Shown here piece by piece: positions 1 through 7,379 of a stretch of DNA of 10,225 bases. The notes under the pieces were generated by a model. It worked only from the letters and a program-made list of their open reading frames with translations, was not told where the DNA came from and made no database searches. Every line of letters begins with the position of its first letter. Within the stretch, counting starts at the first letter, position 1. Source of the stretch: Crocinitomicaceae bacterium (GTDB taxonomy: Bacteria; Bacteroidota; Bacteroidia; Flavobacteriales_D; Crocinitomicaceae); NCBI GenBank assembly GCA_030830385.1, contig JAURNA010000231.1:1-10225 (forward strand), written 5' to 3'. Made by a program: the position numbers and the translations under genes.

Positions 1-934
1 CATAGTACAGCACTTCGTCTGAGTCGATGTTGCTGTGATTGTAAGGTGCCGGAATGGCTTCCGGATGGTAGTCGTACAAGCGTGGAACAAATGAGCAAAT
101 AACGAAGGCCGGGGTTTCAAACGTTTGATGCACGGGCGGGGGCTGGTGCACACGTCCCGTTAAAGGTTCGAAATCGTGGATGGAAAATGCATAGGGATAA
201 TTGTATCCATCCCATCCCGCCACATCGAAAGGATGCGTTGCGTACGTATACGTGTACAGAATTCCTTGTTTCTTGATTTTTACCGCGAATTCTCCCGTTT
301 CGTCGTAGGTCTCCAACTCCGAAGGTGGACGGATGTCTCGCTCGCAAAAGGGCGAATGTTCCAACAATTGTCCAAACCAATTGCGGTAACGCTTTGGTGT
401 GTAAATCGGGTGAAACGACTCAACGATGAATAATCGATTGTTCTCCGTTTCAAAATCGATCTGAAAAATCATTCCTCGCGGAACAACGAGATAATCTCCG
501 TATGAAAATTCAATATTCCCCAATTGGGTGCGTAGTTTTCCCGAACCCTCATGGATGAAAATCACCTCGTCTGCATCAGCATTTTTATAGAAATAATCGC
601 GCAAAGACGTTTGGGGTGATGCCAAAACAATGTGGCAATCGTTGTTCACAAGAACCGGCACGCGACTTTTCAGGAAATCGTTTGCAGGTTTCACATTAAA
701 TCCCTGCAAACTGCGCATTTGCATTTGTTTTTCCATCGCAATTTCAGGGCTAAGGTCGACGGATTCACCCACTTCTTTAACAACCGTGGGTGGGTGGAGG
801 TGGTAAAGCAAAGACGACATTCCGTCAAATCCTATAGTTCCAAACAGTTGTTCGTGATGCAAATCTCCATTCTCCTTGCGGAAAACCGTGTGCCGCTTGT
901 GCGGTATCGATCCGAGTTTATGATAAAAGGGCAT
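1..934 (-). CDS. hmgA: homogentisate 1,2-dioxygenase, 5' part (runs off left edge)
   Basis: The first 311 codons are present and the 3' end lies outside the window. The enzyme opens the ring of homogentisate with O2 and Fe(II) to give maleylacetoacetate in cytosolic tyrosine/phenylalanine catabolism. The protein starts MPFYHKLGSIPHKRHTVFRK. Around residues 234-241 it carries HPFDVAGW, at 261-272 RVHQPPPVHQTF, and at 297-311 PYNHSNIDSDEVLYY; these are hallmark blocks of the bacterial family. By inference, H263 aligns with the catalytic His and H300 and E307 with the iron ligands of the human enzyme; the second ligand His should lie in the missing C-terminal part. The start is fixed by an in-frame TAA four codons upstream of the ATG (complement of 932-934). 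There is no clear Shine-Dalgarno sequence. It is divergent from the threonine dehydrogenase gene. The family call is firm; the iron-ligand assignment is tentative. Confidence 0.95.
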   Translation of the reverse strand, partial: MPFYHKLGSIPHKRHTVFRKENGDLHHEQLFGTIGFDGMSSLLYHLHPPTVVKEVGESVDLSPEIAMEKQMQMRSLQGFNVKPANDFLKSRVPVLVNNDCHIVLASPQTSLRDYFYKNADADEVIFIHEGSGKLRTQLGNIEFSYGDYLVVPRGMIFQIDFETENNRLFIVESFHPIYTPKRYRNWFGQLLEHSPFCERDIRPPSELETYDETGEFAVKIKKQGILYTYTYATHPFDVAGWDGYNYPYAFSIHDFEPLTGRVHQPPPVHQTFETPAFVICSFVPRLYDYHPEAIPAPYNHSNIDSDEVLYY

Positions 935-1056
935 AGTTCTCAATTAGTGAAACACTCTGTTTACAGTCCGGTGAAAAATCATTCATTCCGGATTGCGTTT
1001 TCGGAGATACAAGAGCAATAAATTAAGATCAAACCACATAACGTGCTGTATTTATA

Positions 1057-1064
1057 CAAATATA
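1057..1064 (-). promoter_or_regulatory. candidate -7 box for hmgA
   Basis: Read on the minus strand this is TATATTTG, an exact match to the Bacteroidota -7 consensus TAnnTTTG. It lies about 120 bases upstream of the hmgA ATG, so the transcript would have a leader of roughly 110 bases. I see no convincing TTG -33 element at 17-19 bases spacing, so this rests on the -7 box alone. Nothing else clear was seen in the 935-1183 gap apart from the candidate promoter on the other strand. Confidence 0.35.
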
Positions 1065-1134
1065 AGGAAACCATCGTTGCCCCGGAATACTTCAAACGAG
1101 CGATTTTCAATTGAGAAAAAAAACTACTTTGCAA

Positions 1135-1165
1135 TTGGAATTCCGTAAAATAATCGGTCTATTTG
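1135..1165 (+). promoter_or_regulatory. candidate promoter for threonine dehydrogenase
   Basis: A TTG at 1135-1137 is followed after 20 bases by TCTATTTG at 1158-1165, seven of eight positions of the Bacteroidota -7 box TAnnTTTG. The spacing is slightly longer than the usual 17-19. The ATG of the next gene is only 18 bases downstream, so the leader would be short. Weak evidence. Confidence 0.25.
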
Positions 1166-1183
1166 TCAGGAAATCATGCTGAG

Positions 1184-2134
1184 ATGAAACGTGTACTTGT
1201 AATTGGTGCTTGCGGCCAGATTGGGACAGAACTGGTGTTAGAATTACGAAGGAGAAATGGAAACAACTCTGTAGTTGCGGCCGATGTAAAAGACCACTGT
1301 CCGGAAGCACTGAGCAACGGTCCTTATCGATGCATGGATGTCTTGGATCGTGAAGCAGTTCGGGCATTTATCCAAAACGATTCATTCGATGAGGTGTACC
1401 TGCTTGCAGCACTGCTCTCTGCAACGGCAGAGAAAAACCCGGATTTGGCCTGGAGACTGAACATGGAAGGGCTGTTTACCATTTTGAATCTGGCAAAAGA
1501 AGGGCATATCGGAAAGATTTTCTGGCCGAGTTCGATTGCCGTCTTCGGCCCGTCGACGCCCAAAACGAATACACCGCAGCAAACCATCATGGAACCCACT
1601 ACGGTATATGGAATCTCCAAGCAAGCAGGAGAGCGCTGGTGTGAGTATTATTTTCAAAAGTATGGTGTCGATGTGCGAAGCATTCGTTATCCAGGACTAA
1701 TTTCATACACGAGTCTGCCGGGAGGAGGTACCACCGATTACGCCGTTGACATATTCTATCATGCGAAGCGCGAAAATCGATATACTTGTTTCCTTAAAGC
1801 GGATACACGACTTCCGATGATGTATATGTCGGATGCAATCAGAGCCACGCTCGAACTTATGAGTGCTCCGTCTGATTCAATATCAGTCCGTTCTTCCTAC
1901 AATCTCTCCGGTTGCGATTTCACCCCTGCCGAACTCGTCGCAGCGATACAAAAAAATCAACCCGATTTTGAGGCAACATATGCCCCGGATTTTCGTCAAT
2001 CTATTGCAGACACCTGGCCCGGATCCATAGATGATAGTGTCGCCAGAAGTGATTGGGGGTGGCAAGAAGCCTACGGAGTTGAAAAAATGGTGAAGGTCAT
2101 GTTGGAAAATATAAATGTTCAATTATTGACATAA
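1184..2134 (+). CDS. tdh: NAD-dependent L-threonine 3-dehydrogenase (SDR/epimerase type)
   Basis: 316 residues. It oxidises L-threonine to 2-amino-3-ketobutyrate, which a CoA ligase/lyase (Kbl, not in the window) turns into glycine and acetyl-CoA. This is the short-chain-dehydrogenase-type enzyme, not the zinc-dependent E. coli type. The N-terminal Rossmann motif GACGQIG is at residues 8-14, an acidic D34/D35-region after strand 2 fits NAD preference, PSSIAVFGP is at 115-123, and the catalytic YGISK pair is Y142/K146. The following RYPGLISY and PGGGTTDYAVD (168-189) are typical of this family. The open frame extends back to a TTG at 1163, but the ATG at 1184 places the Rossmann strand at the very N-terminus, as expected. 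Length fits the family. It is divergent from hmgA and appears monocistronic. Other SDR epimerases are less likely given the GGGTTDYAV block. Confidence 0.93.
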   Translation: MKRVLVIGACGQIGTELVLELRRRNGNNSVVAADVKDHCPEALSNGPYRCMDVLDREAVRAFIQNDSFDEVYLLAALLSATAEKNPDLAWRLNMEGLFTILNLAKEGHIGKIFWPSSIAVFGPSTPKTNTPQQTIMEPTTVYGISKQAGERWCEYYFQKYGVDVRSIRYPGLISYTSLPGGGTTDYAVDIFYHAKRENRYTCFLKADTRLPMMYMSDAIRATLELMSAPSDSISVRSSYNLSGCDFTPAELVAAIQKNQPDFEATYAPDFRQSIADTWPGSIDDSVARSDWGWQEAYGVEKMVKVMLENINVQLLT

Positions 2135-2231
2135 ATAAATACAGATACCTGACATAATTATCACTTTTTTCATGCATCGAAATTTATCGAGAAAAAATCA
2201 ACATTTAGCGAAAAAATGGCCTCAACTATGG

Positions 2232-2259
2232 TTGTTGTTGAACGAACTTTGTATATTCG
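2232..2259 (+). promoter_or_regulatory. candidate promoter for MORN-repeat gene
   Basis: TTG at 2232-2234, a 17-base spacer, then TATATTCG at 2252-2259, close to the Bacteroidota TTG-N17-19-TAnnTTTG promoter. The gene start at 2328 lies 68 bases downstream. The whole 2135-2327 gap is AT-rich, and I see no strong terminator for the threonine dehydrogenase gene in it. The open frame that continues upstream from 2328 to 2172 looks non-coding (lysine- and leucine-rich, no family match). Confidence 0.4.
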
Positions 2260-2327
2260 TTTTGCGAATTAGATCGAACGTTTCAACTACATCTCTCCAA
2301 AAGAAACAAATACGAAACTACTTTGTA

Positions 2328-3200
2328 ATGACAGTAAAGGACTTCTGTATTTTAGTGTTTACCGGGTTGTTCGCAGCAAACGTTTGGGCGCTGGGTCTTA
2401 GTGATCAGGGAGGTGATATAAACAAACGCGACGAACAGCACCGAAAACAAGGTAAATGGATCACATTCGGCAAGGACAGACCTTCTGAAGGATTTCCTCC
2501 GGAAGGAAAAATCGAAGAAGGCCATTACAAAGACGACCGAAAAGAAGGTGTCTGGATCAAGTATTGGAACGATGGATTTACCAAAAAACTTTCCGGAGAA
2601 TACCGCAACAACCGCCCAAGCGGTCGCTATACCAAGTATTATTCAAACGGACAGGTTCGGGAAACCGGAATTTTTGATCGCAACAATTACTACGATTCTC
2701 TGAAACGTTTCCACGAAAATGGCGTTCTGGAATACGAAGGATTTTACAACGATTCCGGCAATGAGCACGGTACCATCAAATTCTATTACCCAAATGGTCA
2801 GGAAGAGTTTGTCTACACCAAAGACAACGGTAAGTTGCAAGGTAAAGCCACACGCTATCATGAAAATGGTGATGTCAAAGAAGTTATTTATTACGACGAA
2901 AGTGGAAACGTGACAGAATCTGAGAGTTTTGAAATGACGAATCCGCCCTCAATAACAGAGGATCCGGGGCAGTCACGTGAAACAGCTCCGCGCGTTGATT
3001 CACCCCGTACCAAAGGAGTCCCGTTCCGTCCAAATGGTTACAATAAGGTGTACGACGACGGCGATGAAATTTGGCAGGATGGTGACTTCCGCAACGGTCG
3101 ACTTTGGGAAGGAAAAGTCTACGAGTACGACCAAGACGGAATTCTACTTCGTGTAAAAGTCTTTAGGAAAGGACTTTATCACTCGGATGGACAGCTCTAG
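2328..3200 (+). CDS. exported MORN-variant repeat protein
   Basis: 290 residues from the ATG at 2328. Residues 1-21 form a probable Sec signal peptide: K4, a hydrophobic stretch, then NVWA with likely cleavage after A21. An upstream ATG at 2172 would bury this signal behind 52 residues, so it is rejected. The mature protein carries MORN-variant/toxin_YwqK-like repeats of the pattern G.Y.nG...G.w..Y..NG: roughly residues 63-82, 86-109, 112-133, 136-157, 167-191 and, after a Pro/Ser-rich spacer (about 203-235), a last one at 247-285. Such repeats are common in Bacteroidota exported proteins and are thought to mediate binding; no catalytic site is visible. No lipobox cysteine was seen. It stands alone between a promoter-like sequence and a hairpin terminator. 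The specific function is unknown. Confidence 0.85.
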   Translation: MTVKDFCILVFTGLFAANVWALGLSDQGGDINKRDEQHRKQGKWITFGKDRPSEGFPPEGKIEEGHYKDDRKEGVWIKYWNDGFTKKLSGEYRNNRPSGRYTKYYSNGQVRETGIFDRNNYYDSLKRFHENGVLEYEGFYNDSGNEHGTIKFYYPNGQEEFVYTKDNGKLQGKATRYHENGDVKEVIYYDESGNVTESESFEMTNPPSITEDPGQSRETAPRVDSPRTKGVPFRPNGYNKVYDDGDEIWQDGDFRNGRLWEGKVYEYDQDGILLRVKVFRKGLYHSDGQL

Positions 3201-3220
3201 AACGAGAATATGAAAAGGCA

Positions 3221-3249
3221 GGAGGCACCTCATTTGAGGAGCCTTCTTT
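3221..3249 (+). terminator. rho-independent terminator after MORN gene
   Basis: GGAGGC A CCTC, loop ATTT, GAGG A GCCTTC: an arm of 11 bases with one A-A mismatch and one G-U pair, followed by TTTA. It begins 20 bases after the stop codon of the MORN-repeat gene and would separate it from the deoC operon. The T tract is short. Confidence 0.7.
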
Positions 3250-3271
3250 ATACCATCGGGTTGGAGTTGCG

Positions 3272-3279
3272 TATATTTA
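3272..3279 (+). promoter_or_regulatory. candidate -7 box for deoC-ALDH operon
   Basis: TATATTTA, seven of eight positions of TAnnTTTG, 18 bases before the deoC ATG. No good -33 TTG is found at the usual distance, so this is a weak call supported mainly by its position after the terminator. Confidence 0.3.
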
Positions 3280-3297
3280 CAAGCGTAAAATGAATCG

Positions 3298-4218
3298 ATG
3301 ACCAAACGGAACAACCCAATAACACTTCCGGACTTCTCCAAATCTACCCGTGTCGACAAAGTGGGGGTTGAAGAACGTGTTTCAAGGTTTCAGAAACGCA
3401 GCATCAAGGGAGAGGCGAAATTGCAGGGCCTGAAAATGGCATTGAACATGATCGATTTGACCACGTTGGAAGGAAAAGATTCTCCCGGAAAGGTGCGTCA
3501 AATGTGTTTCAAAGCACAGCACCTGCACGATGTTCATCCGGGATTACCCACTGTAGCAGCTGTTTGTGTTTACCCTTCCATGGTAGGAATCGCAAAGAAA
3601 GAAGTGGCCGGAAGTGGAGTGAAAGTTGCTTCGGTTTCTGCGGCTTTTCCTGCCGGGCAGGCCCCAATCGACGTGAAAATTCGTGATACACGCTTTGCGG
3701 TGGATGAAGGAGCGGATGAGATCGATATGGTCATTTCCCGTGGAAAGTACCTCGCCGGAGAGTACAATTTTGTATTTGACGAAATCGCAACAATTAAGGA
3801 AGCCAGCGGGAATGCACGTTTAAAAGTAATTTTGGAAACCGGTGAGTTGGTAACCCTTGATGACGTTCGTCGCGCAAGCGACATCGCTATGTATGCGGGT
3901 GCTGATTTTATCAAAACGTCTACCGGAAAAATTCAACCGGCTGCTACCATGCAAGTGACCTATACAATGTTGCAGGCCATTCGCGACTTTCGCCTTGAAA
4001 CTGGGATTAAGGTGGGAATGAAGCCGGCTGGTGGGATTAGCAGTGCTAAACTCGCGTTGCACAACCTCGTTATGGTCAAAGAAGTACTCGGTAACGAGTG
4101 GCTCACCAATGACGGGTTCCGTTTCGGAGCAAGTAGCCTGGCGAACGACCTGCTCATGCAAATCATGAAGGTGGAAACCGGCATTTATCAATCATCAGAT
4201 TATTTCGCAATCGACTAA
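3298..4218 (+). CDS. deoC: deoxyribose-phosphate aldolase (long, animal-like type)
   Basis: 306 residues. Class I aldolase that splits 2-deoxy-D-ribose 5-phosphate into glyceraldehyde 3-phosphate and acetaldehyde in cytosolic deoxynucleoside catabolism. Active-site residues are visible: Schiff-base lysine K206 in FIKTSTGK, second lysine K242 in GMKPAGGI, and D143 in EIDMVI. The protein is about 50 residues longer than the E. coli enzyme. Its N-terminal block (FQKRSIKGEAK, then MIDLTTLEGKD at 51-61) and C-terminal block (FRFGASSL, then TGIYQ) resemble human DERA as I remember it, so it belongs to the long subfamily. An ATG at 3290 in another frame stops after three codons, so the start is ATG 3298. 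It is the first gene of an operon; the ALDH gene begins 4 bases after its stop. The function is secure; the subfamily is recognised from memory. Confidence 0.96.
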   Translation: MTKRNNPITLPDFSKSTRVDKVGVEERVSRFQKRSIKGEAKLQGLKMALNMIDLTTLEGKDSPGKVRQMCFKAQHLHDVHPGLPTVAAVCVYPSMVGIAKKEVAGSGVKVASVSAAFPAGQAPIDVKIRDTRFAVDEGADEIDMVISRGKYLAGEYNFVFDEIATIKEASGNARLKVILETGELVTLDDVRRASDIAMYAGADFIKTSTGKIQPAATMQVTYTMLQAIRDFRLETGIKVGMKPAGGISSAKLALHNLVMVKEVLGNEWLTNDGFRFGASSLANDLLMQIMKVETGIYQSSDYFAID

Positions 4219-4222
4219 TACT

Positions 4223-5722
4223 ATGGCGAAGAAAAAAAATACATCGGAGTTTCCGAAGTGGAACTATGCGCCGGCTCCGGAGAGCACATCTCATATCCAA
4301 TTGAAGGATAGGTACGATTTGTACATCGGTGGAAAATGGGTGAAGCCGCTATCGAAGAAGTACTTCAAAACCATCAATCCGGCGAATGAAAAAACGCTGG
4401 CGCAAGTGGCGTATGCCAACGAGAAGGATGTAGACAAGGCGGTAAAAGCTGCCCGCAAAGCATACGATGAAGTGTGGTCAAAAATGGAACCGTCCGAGCG
4501 TGCAAAGTACATGTATCGAATCGCACGTTTAATGCAGGAACGCGCGCGTGAGTTTGCTGTGATCGAATCCCTGGATGCCGGTAAAGTAATCCGCGAATCG
4601 CGTGATGTGGACGTTCCGTTGGCATGCAATCATTTTTTCTACTATGCGGGTTGGGCGGATAAGTTGGAATATGCTTTCCCGAATCGAAAGGTGTCGCCAA
4701 TTGGAGTTGCCGGACAGATTATTCCGTGGAATTTCCCACTCTTAATGGCAGCCTGGAAAATAGCACCTGCACTGGCCGCGGGAAACACGGTTGTTCTGAA
4801 ACCTGCGGAAACAACACCGCTCACTGCATTGAAGCTGGCCGAGGTCATTCACGATGCCGGACTCCCCGATGGTGTGGTAAACATCGTCACGGGATATGGA
4901 GATACAGGAGCAGCAATCGTAAATCACCCGGACGTTGACAAAATTGCATTTACGGGGTCTACTAACGTGGGTAAGATCATTCAAAAGGCGATCGCGGGAA
5001 CCGGAAAGAAAGCAACACTTGAACTGGGAGGCAAGTCTGCGAATATCATCATGGACGATGCGCCGCTCGACGAGGCAGTTGAGGGTATTGTAAATGGAAT
5101 TTTCTTCAACCAGGGCCACGTTTGTTGCGCAGGATCTCGTCTGTTTGTCCAGGAGGGAGTAGCCGATAAGGTGATTGAAAAACTAAAGCATCGAATGGAT
5201 TCACTCATCGTGGGTGATCCTCTTGATAAGAATACCGATATCGGGGCGATTAACTCCAGGGAGCAACTTGGGATGATCCACAAATACATTGAGATCGGCC
5301 GGAAAGAAGGAGCAACGATGTATCAGAGCAATTGTGAGTTGCCTTCTTCAGGATATTACTGCGCTCCAACATTGTTTACGAATGTTGCGCAATCGAGCAT
5401 TATCGTGCAGGAAGAAATTTTCGGCCCTGTGCTCACCATTCAAACATTCAGAACAACGGATGAAGTGATTCAAAAAGCCAATAATACACCGTATGGATTA
5501 GCCGCCGGAGTCTGGACAGACAAAGGTTCGCGTATTTTCAACGTAACGACGAAATTACGAGCCGGAGTGGTTTGGGCCAATACCTATAATCAGTTCGATC
5601 CGGCGTCACCTTTCGGAGGATACAAGGAAAGCGGTTTTGGACGTGAAGGAGGATTGCACGGATTGTCGGCTTACGTAAAACAGAATGAATATGGAACGGT
5701 TAGAAGTGTTGAAAACGTATAA
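4223..5722 (+). CDS. NAD(P)-dependent aldehyde dehydrogenase, ALDH16-like catalytic part
   Basis: 499 residues, a full catalytic ALDH. Visible sites: IIPWN with N170, KPAE with K193, FTGS at 243-246, general base E267 in LELGGK, nucleophile C301 in GHVCCAGSR (by alignment with the first Cys-Cys pair of the ALDH2 class), and EEIFGP at 397-402. It oxidises an aldehyde to the carboxylate. The neighbour deoC makes acetaldehyde, so this is the obvious candidate substrate (inference). A lysine-rich N-terminal leader of about 25 residues precedes the first domain. It starts 4 bases after deoC. The downstream ALDH-like gene overlaps its 3' end by 38 bases. Together the two proteins have the order and total size of the two-part ALDH16 enzymes. 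The ALDH call is certain; the ALDH16 assignment is probable. Confidence 0.95.
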   Translation: MAKKKNTSEFPKWNYAPAPESTSHIQLKDRYDLYIGGKWVKPLSKKYFKTINPANEKTLAQVAYANEKDVDKAVKAARKAYDEVWSKMEPSERAKYMYRIARLMQERAREFAVIESLDAGKVIRESRDVDVPLACNHFFYYAGWADKLEYAFPNRKVSPIGVAGQIIPWNFPLLMAAWKIAPALAAGNTVVLKPAETTPLTALKLAEVIHDAGLPDGVVNIVTGYGDTGAAIVNHPDVDKIAFTGSTNVGKIIQKAIAGTGKKATLELGGKSANIIMDDAPLDEAVEGIVNGIFFNQGHVCCAGSRLFVQEGVADKVIEKLKHRMDSLIVGDPLDKNTDIGAINSREQLGMIHKYIEIGRKEGATMYQSNCELPSSGYYCAPTLFTNVAQSSIIVQEEIFGPVLTIQTFRTTDEVIQKANNTPYGLAAGVWTDKGSRIFNVTTKLRAGVVWANTYNQFDPASPFGGYKESGFGREGGLHGLSAYVKQNEYGTVRSVENV

Positions 5723-6569
5723 GATATACATCGGTGGAAAGTTTCCGCGAACGGAATCCGGAAGGTATTATCAACCGATGAATGGAAATGGTAATGCGCT
5801 GGGGAACATTTGTTTGTCTTCGCGCAAAGACGTCAGAAACGCAGTAGTTGCGGCGCGTAAAGCATTTGGAGACTGGTCGGGAAGAGCGGCGTTCAATCGT
5901 GGACAAATTCTCTACCGAATCGCAGAGATGCTCGAAGCACGCCGAGGGCAGTTCATGGATGAGTTGCAGCAGCAAGGTTCAACCAGGGCGAAAGCAGAGA
6001 AAGAGGTAAATGCGGCAATCGATCGGTTGATATACTACGCAGGTTGGTGCGATAAGTACGTTCAGGTATTGGGAAGCGTAAATCCCGTGGCTTCTTCTCA
6101 TTTTAACTTTTCGGTGCACGAGCCAATGGGAGTGGTTGGAATTTTTGCGGACGCGGATACCTCATTGATCGGATTTGTATCGATGATGGCTCCGGTAATC
6201 GCCGGCGGAAATACGTGTGTGGCGGTTGCTTCGGAGAATCTTCCACTGTGCGCAGTGACGTTCTCTGAAGTGTTGAATTCTTCGGACGTTCCGGGCGGAG
6301 TGGTAAACATTCTTACCGGAAAGCAATCGGAATTGGTGAAACCACTGACGACCCACATGGATGTGAATGCTGTTGCATATTCCGGATCGAAAGAGGTGTT
6401 TACCGAAATCCAACAGGACAGTGTACTCAATTTAAAACGCGTAATGCATTTTGAGCAGGACTGGAGTCAAAGCAATGCGCAGAATTTGTATCTAATTGAG
6501 CATTTTCAGGAGGTGAAAACAACTTGGCACCCGATTGAAGACATCGGAGGTGCAACTTCCACCTATTAG
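5685..6569 (+). CDS. non-catalytic ALDH-like protein (ALDH16 C-terminal half)
   Basis: 294 residues from ATG 5685 (ATG 5691 is an equally good start). It follows the ALDH fold at the N-terminus: YIGGKF at 15-20, the cofactor-domain stretch EPMGVVGIFADAD at 146-158, AGGNT at 173-177, GGVVNILTG at 204-212, and YSGS at 232-235. The key residues are gone: PWN is replaced by FADAD, the KPAE lysine by VASENLP, and the frame ends before any LELGG glutamate or catalytic cysteine domain. The last 35 residues do not resemble a catalytic ALDH. The length is about 190 residues short of a normal ALDH, but the end looks natural rather than frameshifted. The gene overlaps the catalytic ALDH gene by 38 bases with no ribosome binding site, implying translational coupling. 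It probably forms a complex with the catalytic partner as a structural pseudoenzyme. The fold is clear; the role is inferred. Confidence 0.88.
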   Translation: MNMERLEVLKTYKIYIGGKFPRTESGRYYQPMNGNGNALGNICLSSRKDVRNAVVAARKAFGDWSGRAAFNRGQILYRIAEMLEARRGQFMDELQQQGSTRAKAEKEVNAAIDRLIYYAGWCDKYVQVLGSVNPVASSHFNFSVHEPMGVVGIFADADTSLIGFVSMMAPVIAGGNTCVAVASENLPLCAVTFSEVLNSSDVPGGVVNILTGKQSELVKPLTTHMDVNAVAYSGSKEVFTEIQQDSVLNLKRVMHFEQDWSQSNAQNLYLIEHFQEVKTTWHPIEDIGGATSTY

Positions 6570-6574
6570 AGCCC

Positions 6575-6631
6575 AAGCCTGAAGGCTTAAAAGTCCCTGC
6601 CGCTGAGGTGTACTCGAAATGCCGGGGCTTT
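6575..6631 (+). terminator. hairpins in convergent gap, possible terminator
   Basis: Between the converging ALDH-like and tonB genes, AAGCC-TGAA-GGCTT (6575-6588) forms a small perfect hairpin. AAAGTCCC (6590-6597) can pair with GGGGCTTT (6624-6631) with one G-U pair. The downstream plus strand is T-rich (TATTTTAATTT) but has no clean T tract, so termination is plausible and not certain. The 79-base gap holds nothing else. Confidence 0.35.
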
Positions 6632-6648
6632 GGGTATTTTAATTTCGT

Positions 6649-7320
6649 TTATTGCAGGGTAAAGCTGATTGGAAGTCGACAACGAGTCGGTACCTTTTTA
6701 CCAGCTTGCTCTCCGGCATTCCATTTCGGCATGCGTCGCACAACGCGCTTTGCTTCATCGTTAAGATCATCGCTTACACCACGCTCCACTTTTACCTGGC
6801 TGATGGATCCATCTGAACCTACCACAAAAGATACAAATACACGGCCCTGATCTCCCATTTCAATGGCTGTTTGCGGGTATTCAATATTGTCGTTAATCCA
6901 CTTCTGCATCGCTGCAGCTCCGCCCGGAAAACTTGCTTCTACGTCCGGAAACTCAACAATTTCCGGTTTTACTACCGGCTTGTTTTGATCTCCCGGAGGC
7001 GCGGGTGGCGGTCCTGTTGGAGGGGCAGGTGGTGGTGGAACATCTTTGTTTTCTTCCTTAACAATTTCTTCGGCCGGGGGAGGCGGAACGTCTACCTCCG
7101 GTGGTGGAGTATTCTCCGGTTCAGGCTGATCTTCCACTTGCTCTTCCTGATACTGAATAGCAGAAGCCGCCTGGTCCTTTTGGTTGCCGTCATTCACCAA
7201 CTCTTTCACTGTATAGTTGAATGAGGCCAACACAAGGCTCCCCACAAACAAACCACCGATCAAAATCAGCGGAATTCGCATTTGCTCAATATTTGCCTCT
7301 TTCGATTTCTTTAATTCCAT
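6649..7320 (-). CDS. TonB-family energy transducer
   Basis: 223 residues. It couples the inner-membrane proton motive force (through ExbB/ExbD, not here) to outer-membrane TonB-dependent transporters. Domains in order: a short cytoplasmic leader with basic residues, one transmembrane segment at about 15-35, an acidic stretch, a long proline-rich periplasmic linker at about 66-110 (PPPP, PAPP, PPAPPG), and a C-terminal TonB domain at about 135-223 with YPQTAIEMGDQGRVFVSFVV and the end RCRLPISFTLQ. Several TonB paralogues are usual in Bacteroidota, so I give no gene symbol and cannot name the partner receptor. It is the last gene of a minus-strand group, 59 bases after the vanZ-like gene, in an AT-rich gap. 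A TATATTTA box (complement of 7339-7346) may also give it its own promoter, but this is weak. Confidence 0.93.
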   Translation of the reverse strand: MELKKSKEANIEQMRIPLILIGGLFVGSLVLASFNYTVKELVNDGNQKDQAASAIQYQEEQVEDQPEPENTPPPEVDVPPPPAEEIVKEENKDVPPPPAPPTGPPPAPPGDQNKPVVKPEIVEFPDVEASFPGGAAAMQKWINDNIEYPQTAIEMGDQGRVFVSFVVGSDGSISQVKVERGVSDDLNDEAKRVVRRMPKWNAGEQAGKKVPTRCRLPISFTLQ

Positions 7321-7379
7321 AACGTCGAAATTAGGTTGTAAATATATGAATTTAATATAACAAATTTCGTACCAAAAAC

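Noticed and set aside
117..1021. Open frames inside and opposite hmgA (minus 117-380, plus 176-433, plus 632-1021)
   Set aside because: They overlap a clear homogentisate dioxygenase frame that is open to the window edge; none resembles a protein family.
2172..2327. N-terminal extension of the MORN-repeat protein from ATG 2172
   Set aside because: It would put 52 unrelated residues before a good signal peptide and would cover the promoter-like sequence at 2232-2259.
5685..6569. Second ALDH as a truncated pseudogene
   Set aside because: The frame is intact, the motifs are lost in the pattern of a known non-catalytic ALDH half, and tight coupling to the catalytic gene argues for a functional partner.
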